From assembly GCA_028565715.1 (NCBI GenBank), contig JAOXYC010252898.1, positions 1-10,092 on the forward strand: 10,092 bases of DNA, in the 5' to 3' direction. A program made the translations under genes and the position numbers. Below are positions 4,859 to 10,092 of this stretch, piece by piece. This DNA is from Phoronis pallida (taxonomy: Eukaryota; Phoronida; Phoronidae). The notes below the pieces were generated by a model. It saw only the letters and a list, made by a program, of their open reading frames with translations, did no database searches and was not told where the DNA came from. Numbering within the stretch: position 1 is the first letter of the stretch; every line of letters starts with the position of its first letter.

Positions 4859-7800
4859 CTACAAGAAAAAATTGTACATTTTCATTCATGTGAAGGCCGT
4901 TAATATAGAAATGATATATGTTCAGTGTGCCTAAACGTGGCATCACGGACTAACCTGGGAAGCTACTCACCAACAGGCTGGCGATCGGACACAGTGGAGG
5001 TCTCTTGTGGAAGCCTTATGTGCCACCTAGGCACCAAGAGACCTAAGTAAAGTAAGTGCCTAAAGGACGAATGGAAAAACATACACATACCAAATTAACC
5101 TCTTATTGAAGTTTAAATTTGTTTTCAGTGAACTTTAACAAATTGTTGCTAACAGGTTCCCTGGTTGCATTATTGACGCCGGCAAAAGTATTGTAAAAGA
5201 TTCAAATCACTATTTGTCCTTACCGAAGTTGTTGTGTCCACTCCAGCAAGGTTTGCCACGAAACGGTCATCTTTGATGGATGATCTTCGGTCGGGTGTAG
5301 TGTAACCCTGAAAAAAACACACATTCACATTCAGTATATAAATAGACCAATTACGGTTACAATCTCTTGTGTCATCAAGGCACCGATTGCCGCTTGACAA
5401 GTGCCAAGAAAAGTGTCATAATGATGAAGAATGTTCATGCGGTAACGACCAACAGTAGATTCCTTATAAAAATAATATTCAAGTTTTTCAATTTCAATCT
5501 GTTTCGGTATCAACGTCCATCATTATTAAATAATGAGGATGGACGTCACTACTGAAACCTGTTGCAATTAAAAAACATCAAACTTTTTTCATACGAATTT
5601 TTTACGATTTTAATTTAAAAGAGTAACCGAAAATCCTTCACAAACCGCTTTACAGTATACACTTTCAAAGAGTATTATGTTGAATATCCCTACAATCTAC
5701 AAGTACAGTCCAATATTAAAGTGGCAAAAGTAACCAACTTGACATGAAGATCACTCACATGATTCACGTAGTCGTTGTCAGCTTTGTCTACCCTCATCAG
5801 ACGCAGGCGGTAGAGATCTTCTTCAGATGCAATACTGGTTTCTTCAACAATATGGCTGTTTCTAAAATAGAAACCAGTTTAATATTATGTTTCCTATGTT
5901 CTAATCGTTTCATATGGTTACAAATGTAATGTTGTAACCTTGTACACGGGCCTAGATAAAAAAAAAATTAATAGGCTGTAAGGGTGTGTAGTAAGTGATT
6001 CCAACCTTTCGTGAAGAGGCCTACTTCAAATTGAAAGAGAGAGATACAGAATATTAAAATATATTTCTTGCAGTCATGCTTACTAAGATTTTGGCGGGTA
6101 TTTGTGGGTGACTTTTAAACACTGGTTAAACTTGATTATCGCGTAACGTCAACAGCATCATTCAAGGGCGACATTTTTTCGAAAACATCACTTGCAAATA
6201 ATAAGTAACACTGAACCTACGCCGCGTGCTTGTACTTTTTCGCCTTCTTCAACTTTATGCAACATATCAGAAGTATCGCGAATACGACAAGGAAAAGAAT
6301 TCCTCCAGCGATTCCACAAATGAAACCTATCATAGTTGTCCTTGATTGACATCGGTCAGCAAATGTGTTCACCTCCAAGTAACCGTCGTTACATCTGAAA
6401 ATGATAAGTATTACTTGAAAGGGGACCTGATTTACGATTAAAGAATGAATGCAATTTAAAAAGAAAACACCGTTCTGTAATGCAGTTATCTTTTTTTTAG
6501 TTAGGCGCCCATTGCGCTCTTTCGGAAAACAGCACGTTTCGATTTTGAAAAATTCCACATGCATGGCTATGCTACTTTATTATTGTTGGCGACCTAACTT
6601 AACTTTAAGTGTCTTAACATCTTCTAAACTAGAGTCAAAGCTCTGCTATGACCTCAACAACAAAGAATGATTTTTTCAAAACAGAAATTGACCAGTATTT
6701 CTAAAAGCGTTTGGATTTTATGACAGGTGTTCTTTAAGAACCGATCTCAAATTTTGAAAAGTGTGTTTTGGCCTAAAAACAGCACTCATGGGCGCACTTT
6801 CGGAAATCCTCGGTAACCATCGCCAAAAATACATTCAAAGGTGTGGAAACACTTTCGACATTAATTTCGTGCAATTTTGTAGAGCATCTTTTTCAAAAGT
6901 GATAATGAATCACGGTCATTTGACAACAGGCAATCCTCATTCAACTTATTTCGTTAAGTTTAATTCATGTTTGCGAAGGTCAGATCTTTCACTTGGTAGA
7001 CCGGTGTGTCTTTGAACTAGACACTTTACTGGTCAAGTTCCACTCCCCATTTAATAGCTAGGGAAAAACACGTACGTGCAATATGGATACAAGTCTTTGT
7101 CAAGTTTACAAATGCTGTTTTGGCTTTTACATATTCCTTTTTCGTCCGGGGGATCGACGCAAGCTCTACTACAGAACGGAAGCAAACCAGGCGACGATAC
7201 ACATATTCCGTCACCACAACCGCCGTCATTGCATGCGGCTCTCGTAAGATCAATGACTGCAAATTGTGAGAGAGAGAGATTTAATGCATTTATTTTACCA
7301 AATAAAACATATTTACAGCATTTCAAAATAAATTTGAATGTATACATGTAATTGGTTTGGGTAACTAATATGGGAAAACTCTGAAAAGGTATCATAGCGC
7401 AAACTGCAATTATCAAAAGAATACAAAATACTTACCAGAAGCAATCACGTCATCAATATCTATGGCAACTGTTTTGTTTGTCACACCAAATGCAGTTCCA
7501 TTAATGGTTATGAGCAAAGGTTCCTGTTTTTTTAGTGCATTGTCAATTTCCTTGATAAGCTTTGACAATGACCTCGCCAATGTATGAGTGGCCGCCGGCG
7601 TTTCTAATTTTGCATCGTTGAGGACTTCCTTGAGATCAAAATTTAGCGTGTAAGATGCTATAACGCTGCCCTTAGAGAATCCAGTGACTTTCGCAGTACG
7701 GAAACCAGTTACATTAACGAAGGTGTCATTGAGCTGAAAAAAATCACTTTTCATGGTGACTGCGCAACTGAGGCATATTCTGAAGAAACAGCAAAAACGA

Positions 7801-9884
7801 AGATGCTAATAATTAGTCAGTCGTGTTACGTTTTTGACGGAATACGTTTAATCTCAAAAGTTTAGCCTTCTTCTATCGTGTAAACAAGTTGCAACCTCAA
7901 TTTATTTTATATTTTATAATCATTTCTTCCATGGCAAATTGTGTATGAAGCTCAGTATACCATGAACAATATCTTAATGTTTGAACCCATGTACAAGAAC
8001 ATGTTGCAGTCATTCAGTTTTGGGTATCGAAGTTGCAAAAAAGCCGCCGAAGTATGGTGGAAAACTCAATTGCCAGAGAATAGTGTGTTGGTAATATGTA
8101 CCGGGGTGCAACTTTGAAAATACAAAAGTACCTGTAATTCAATACTAGACGAAACGTTCTGGTACAGGTCAGACTTCGTGTTGTTGAGATCCATGTAGTG
8201 TGAGTAGTTGGCGTCGAAAGTAATAAAAGATCCAGGAATACTTAGCACTTGTTTACCTGAAAACACAATCACTAATATCAGGTCAAAGAATTTCTATACA
8301 GCCTTGCATGTTCTCATTACGATAAATCTGCCAGTTCGACTTGGTACCAAAAATAAGAAAGGTTTGCTCCAAAAACCGTTTAAAGAAAAGTTGCAATGCC
8401 CTCTTCAGCAACGCTAAAGGAACAATTGTAAACGAGGATACGTGTAGCTGTTTAAATACAGGAACACTTTATTTGATATGTGATGCACGTATCAAGAACA
8501 TAATTGACACGTCTTGTGTGACAGGTTCGAGTATATCTTATAGCAAAGCCAAAGATCATTATACTGCATTGGGCACTCGCTGGCTATTCATAAAAATGCC
8601 GGACAATGTACCTCCTTTCAAGCCAGCAGATGTTGAAACTATGTAAATCATGCTACATAAGGACATTCAGCGCTTTGACAATAAGCTGAATGTCTGAGAA
8701 CTAGTCAGCTATGAGGAAATTTGTGTAACTCCGTTCCACATTTATAACCTGTGTCGACGTTTACTGGAGGTGGTGTAGGTTTCCGTGTTGTAGTTGATGC
8801 TACAGTCGTTGTTGATTTCGTTGCCTTGGTTTCAACTTGCGTTGGATTTCCAGTAGTAACCAAAGAAGGACTAGGCGTTGCACTAACACTCGATGGCGTA
8901 ATGATTGGTGAAACAGAAGAAGCATTAGTTGTTGCAGTAGAACTAACACGTGTAACTGAAATACAAAAGAGAAGTGGCAATGAACTAATTCATCATTGAA
9001 TTATTTGCTAAATAATTTCTAAATACTTTAGAATAAAAGTTAAATAAAATACTTAAAGCCAAAGCTTGCACTCGAATTTGAAAAAATGAAAGGTAAAAAA
9101 AGAAATGTTCCATAGACGACTGTACGTTAAGTTATAATTCGGGCTGCTCAAATAAATCCCCAGCAAGATTAATAGCGGTTGGTTCAGATAAAACGTCCCC
9201 AACTTTGATGCTCAATATCCCAAAAACTGCTTAGACTTTTTTGTATTATTATTTGACTCATTTTTATTACACAATAATCAATGCACATTACTTTAAGTAA
9301 AATGTAATTGTTGATCCATGCAGGGAGTTGCATATCAGAAATGTTTTAATCCGTCCAACTGGAAATGTCCTTGTTTAAACTCCTAGTACTTCGAAGCCAT
9401 CGCGGCCTCATCTGCTTGGGACAGTAATATCCGCACTCTCGAAAAACAACGACACAGACGTGGTCAGCACCGCCATTCTGACGTCACTTAACATCATCCC
9501 GTTTGTGAGGCCGCGATGGCTTCAAAGTACTAGGAGTTAAACAAGGTAATTTCCAGTTGAACAGATTAAAACATTTCTTATAATGCACATTACTTTTTTT
9601 GACTCGCAAAAGTACAGAGCCTTCTACTCTTCATATTTATATAAAAATATTTATGATCGTTCCACTTACACGATGAGCTACGTAACCAGAGATAAAAATA
9701 ACACAGTAGCTCTGTGCGAAAGGCCATTTATATTAAAATCATTGACAGAAAAAGTGAAATGTATACATTATGATGGAAAACTATATTTGCACCTAATATA
9801 CACAATGAAACTATACTTACAGAAGACACTAAAGATGACAGTCAAGTAAACATGGTTCCTGCTTCGTCGTTGCATACTGAACAT
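4652..9884 (-). CDS. SEA-EGF mucin-like single-pass membrane protein, minus-strand paralogue (complete, nine exons)
   Basis: Nine exons (9884-9821, 8955-8749, 8256-8132, 7733-7436, 7256-7076, 6394-6221, 5861-5759, 5307-5224, 4858-4652) total 1443 nt, predicting 480 residues plus stop. All internal junctions are GT-AG with matching phases. Order: signal peptide 1-23; Ser/Thr/Pro stalk to about 90; SEA domain about 93-230 with G154-S155-V-I-A; ten-cysteine module about 240-307 with EGF spacing for the last six; transmembrane helix about 314-338; basic stop-transfer K-L-K-K; 130-residue tail after exon 6 with Tyr381-V-N, Tyr476-A-N and several R/K-rich serine clusters. Inferred role: surface receptor or membrane mucin able to signal through its tail; ligand unknown. 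The plus-strand paralogue supports frame and core exon borders. Exon 1 rests on phase and signal-peptide logic only. Confidence 0.87.
4859..5223 (-). other. Minus gene intron 8
   Basis: Flanked by GTAAGG at 5223 and TTGTAG ending at 4859. It contains the plus-oriented LINE fragment described separately; otherwise nothing recognised. Confidence 0.7.
4930..5060 (+). mobile_element. LINE 3' fragment (RTE-like C-terminal motif), degenerate
   Basis: In the frame starting at 4950 the plus strand reads L-T-W-E-A, then AGDRTQWRSLVEALCAT, then TAG at 5028-5030, followed by A-P-R-D-L-S-K-V-S. The motif D-R-x-x-W-R-x-L-V-x-A-L-C-A is the familiar C-terminus of reverse-transcriptase ORFs of many animal LINEs, where R-H-x-E-E normally follows; here the TAG replaces that part. 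A short AAGTAAAGTAAGTG tail follows. Upstream the frame is broken, so it is a dead fragment. Confidence 0.65.
5224..5307 (-). CDS. Minus gene exon 8: cytoplasmic tail, middle part
   Basis: Acceptor TTTTTTTCAG ends at 5308 and donor GTAAGG starts at 5223; phase 0 on both sides; exactly 28 codons. It encodes G-Y-T-T-P-D-R-R-S-S-I-K-D-D-R-F and ends G-V-D-T-T-T-S. R-R-S-S fits a basophilic kinase site. No counterpart was found in the plus gene. As a phase 0-0 cassette it could be skipped without shifting frame. Confidence 0.76.
5308..5758 (-). other. Minus gene intron 7
   Basis: Donor GTGAGT at 5758, acceptor ending at 5308. AT-rich; it holds a 58-base hairpin at 5501-5558 and no other recognised element. 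Confidence 0.7.
5501..5558. repeat. 58-base hairpin inside intron 7
   Basis: GTTTCGGTATCAACGTCCATC pairs with GATGGACGTCACTACTGAAAC with four mismatches. The inner CATTATT-A-AATAATG extends the stem, with a three-base bulge on the 3' side. This could be a small fold-back element or a hairpin RNA; the sequence alone does not decide. Confidence 0.65.
5759..5861 (-). CDS. Minus gene exon 7: cytoplasmic tail, first part
   Basis: Acceptor TCTATTTTAG ends at 5862 and donor GTGAGT starts at 5758; phase 2 in, phase 0 out; 103 nt. It encodes A-N-S-H-I-V-E-E-T-S-I-A-S and ends V-D-K-A-D-N-D-Y-V-N-H. It aligns with exon F of the plus gene. Y-V-N fits the pTyr-x-Asn consensus recognised by GRB2-type SH2 domains; function is inferred only. 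Confidence 0.78.
5862..6220 (-). other. Minus gene intron 6
   Basis: The donor GTAGGT at 6220 overlaps an in-frame TAG. No repeat or other gene recognised in the 359 bases. If retained, translation ends at 6217. Confidence 0.65.
6221..6394 (-). CDS. Minus gene exon 6: end of EGF module and transmembrane helix
   Basis: Acceptor ATTTTCAG ends at 6395. It encodes C-N-D-G-Y, the last EGF cysteine, a helix containing IGFICGIAGG and ending I-C-C-I, then K-L-K-K-A-K-K-Y-K-H-A. The donor is GTAGGT at 6220, leaving phase 2, which fits exon 7. The unspliced reading is GCG TAG, stopping at 6217, so a tail-less form is the alternative. The spliced model is preferred because exons 7-9 then stay open in matching phase. 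Confidence 0.85.
6395..7075 (-). other. Minus gene intron 5
   Basis: A 681-base intron (donor GTACGT at 7075, acceptor ending at 6395). Open frames on both strands, up to 84 codons, show no recognisable motif. Nothing else supported. Confidence 0.65.
7076..7256 (-). CDS. Minus gene exon 5: cysteine-rich / EGF-like module
   Basis: The acceptor GCAG ends at 7257 behind a (CT)n tract; donor GTACGT starts at 7075; phase 1 in, phase 2 out; 181 nt. Its 60 residues, counting the two split codons, differ from the plus paralogue at only five positions (N/D, P/S, F/P, K/P, Q/Y), and all eight cysteines are kept. By hand count about 22 of 181 bases differ, mostly at synonymous sites. Confidence 0.92.
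7436..7733 (-). CDS. Minus gene exon 4: core of SEA domain with G-S-V-I-A motif
   Basis: Acceptor TTTTTCAG ends at 7734 and donor GTAAGT starts at 7435; phase 0 in, phase 1 out. It encodes L-N-D-T-F-V-N-V-T-G-F, then VTGFSKGSVIASYTLNF, and ends I-D-I-D-D-V-I-A-S. Gly-Ser at 7670-7665 marks the candidate self-cleavage bond. Sequons N-D-T, N-V-T, N-G-T and N-K-T are visible. Confidence 0.9.
7734..8131 (-). other. Minus gene intron 3
   Basis: 398 bases between donor GTACTT at 8131 and the acceptor ending at 7734. I see no coding signal or repeat. Confidence 0.65.
8132..8256 (-). CDS. Minus gene exon 3: N-terminal part of SEA domain
   Basis: Acceptor TGTTTTCAG ends at 8257 and donor GTACTT starts at 8131; phase 1 in, phase 0 out. 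It encodes G-K-Q-V-L-S-I-P-G-S-F-I-T-F and ends S-S-S-I-E-L-Q. N-glycosylation sequons N-Y-S, N-N-T and N-V-S are present. Homologous to exon B of the plus gene, two residues longer. Confidence 0.83.
8257..8748 (-). other. Minus gene intron 2
   Basis: 492 bases. It contains a 101-codon plus-strand open frame (8341-8646) with no recognisable motif, and a perfect 10-bp stem at 8662-8671/8685-8694 with a 13-base loop. No gene is supported. Confidence 0.6.
8749..8955 (-). CDS. Minus gene exon 2: Ser/Thr/Pro-rich mucin-like stalk
   Basis: Acceptor TATTTCAG ends at 8956 and donor GT is at 8748-8747; phase 1 both sides; 207 nt. It encodes T-R-V-S-S-T-A-T-T and continues with dense Ser, Thr and Pro, including S-T-T-T-V-A-S-T-T-T, ending P-P-V-N-V-D-T-G like the plus paralogue. 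Composition predicts O-glycosylation and an extended stalk. Confidence 0.85.
9280..9294 (+). repeat. 15-bp direct repeat, left copy
   Basis: AATGCACATTACTTT occurs here and again at 9582-9596, on either side of the fold-back element. The left copy is 42 bases from the arm, so it is not a simple adjacent target duplication. Confidence 0.7.
9337..9578. mobile_element. Long-terminal-inverted-repeat MITE-like element
   Basis: Arms 9337-9410 and 9506-9578 (74 and 73 bases) are about 92% complementary by hand alignment, including a perfect match of GAAGCCATCGCGGCCTCA except for one base near its start. They enclose a 95-base centre with no coding capacity. The centre contains the full CRE palindrome TGACGTCA (9479-9486). 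Non-autonomous and probably transposase-mobilised. Confidence 0.8.
9582..9596 (+). repeat. 15-bp direct repeat, right copy
   Basis: An exact copy of 9280-9294, starting three bases beyond the right arm of the fold-back element. Confidence 0.7.
9821..9884 (-). CDS. Minus gene exon 1: start codon and signal peptide
   Basis: ATG at 9884-9882 opens M-F-S-M-Q-R-R-R-S-R-N-H followed by the hydrophobic run V-Y-L-T-V-I-F-S-V-F. The donor GTAAGT starts at 9820, leaving phase 1, which matches the phase-1 acceptor of exon 2. A basic n-region plus an 11-residue hydrophobic core is what a type I membrane protein needs here. A second ATG lies three codons in. A possible acceptor (TTCATTCAG) 27 nt upstream may mean the 5' UTR is also spliced. 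Confidence 0.68.
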
Positions 9885-9940
9885 GTGAAATTTTTCTCTT
9901 TCAAATCCTGAATGAACAAACCGTGTCAAACTATTTTAAT

Positions 9941-9972
9941 AACTTGAATTTTGTTAAAACAAAATTTAAGTT
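9941..9972. repeat. Inverted repeat upstream of the minus-gene start codon
   Basis: AACTTGAATTTTG (9941-9953) and CAAAATTTAAGTT (9960-9972) pair at 12 of 13 positions around TTAAAA. It lies 57 bases upstream of the proposed ATG, in the 5' UTR or promoter area. No TATA box was identified with confidence in 9885-10092. Confidence 0.6.
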
Positions 9973-10092
9973 TTGGTCCATGCGAAGTATATCACTTAAC
10001 TATCCTTAATTATAGTCAAATTCATATCACTTTGTCATATACTTTGTATTATGAGAAAGTGGAGTACACGAGTACTGAAACACGTGAAAAGC

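Larger units (their letters stand above)
8956..9820 (-). other. Minus gene intron 1
   Basis: 865 bases between the signal-peptide exon and the stalk exon. It carries the long-arm fold-back element at 9337-9578 and its flanking 15-bp direct repeats. The remaining AT-rich sequence shows nothing else. Confidence 0.62.

Noticed and set aside
7268-7279. (GA)n run as a separate repeat of interest
   Set aside because: On the minus strand it is simply the pyrimidine tract before the exon 5 acceptor.
8341-8646. 101-codon plus-strand open frame in intron 2 of the minus gene
   Set aside because: No recognisable domain, no splice partners, and it lies wholly inside a well-supported intron on the other strand.
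9583-9849. 88-codon plus-strand open frame at the signal-peptide exon
   Set aside because: Low-complexity AT-rich translation with no motif. The minus-strand exon 1 better explains the donor and phase here.

Overview
The window looks like animal nuclear DNA: it is AT-rich, has no bacterial-style operons, and its genes are split by GT-AG introns of a few hundred bases that carry retrotransposon and fold-back repeats. The repeat types and the gene family suggest a cnidarian (coral or anemone), but this is inference and no single marker proves the species.

The main content is a tail-to-tail pair of paralogous genes. Exons were called from splice signals, reading-frame phase and homology between the two genes. 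The plus-strand gene (about 552-4426, 5' end outside the window) has six visible exons. The minus-strand gene (9884 down to 4652) appears complete in nine exons that sum to 1443 nt, an exact multiple of three, giving a predicted 480-residue protein. Both encode the same type I membrane protein plan: a signal peptide (seen only in the minus gene), a Ser/Thr-rich mucin-like stalk, a SEA domain with a G-S-V-I-A motif at the self-cleavage position, a ten-cysteine module whose last six cysteines have EGF spacing, one transmembrane helix and a cytoplasmic tail. The five core exons match one-to-one with identical phases (1-1, 1-0, 0-1, 1-2, 2-2).

The genes differ in their tails. The minus gene splices through three cytoplasmic exons to a 130-residue tail with two Tyr-x-Asn motifs. 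The plus gene reads through the position equivalent to its paralogue's next donor and stops after a 48-residue tail. In both genes the donor behind the transmembrane exon overlaps an in-frame stop codon, so retention of that intron would give an almost tail-less protein. Only 225 bases separate the two stop codons, and I see no AATAAA on either strand there, so the 3' UTRs may overlap.

Layout: 1-510, 3' end of a LINE with a (TTATC)n tail; 552-4426, plus gene, with a tRNA-derived SINE (about 1205-1357) and fold-back repeats (2630-2672, 2794-2913) in its introns; 4427-4651, the short convergent gap; 4652-9884, minus gene, with a second LINE fragment (about 4930-5060), a 58-base hairpin (5501-5558) and a long-arm fold-back MITE-like element (9337-9578) in its introns; 9885-10092, 5' flank of the minus gene.
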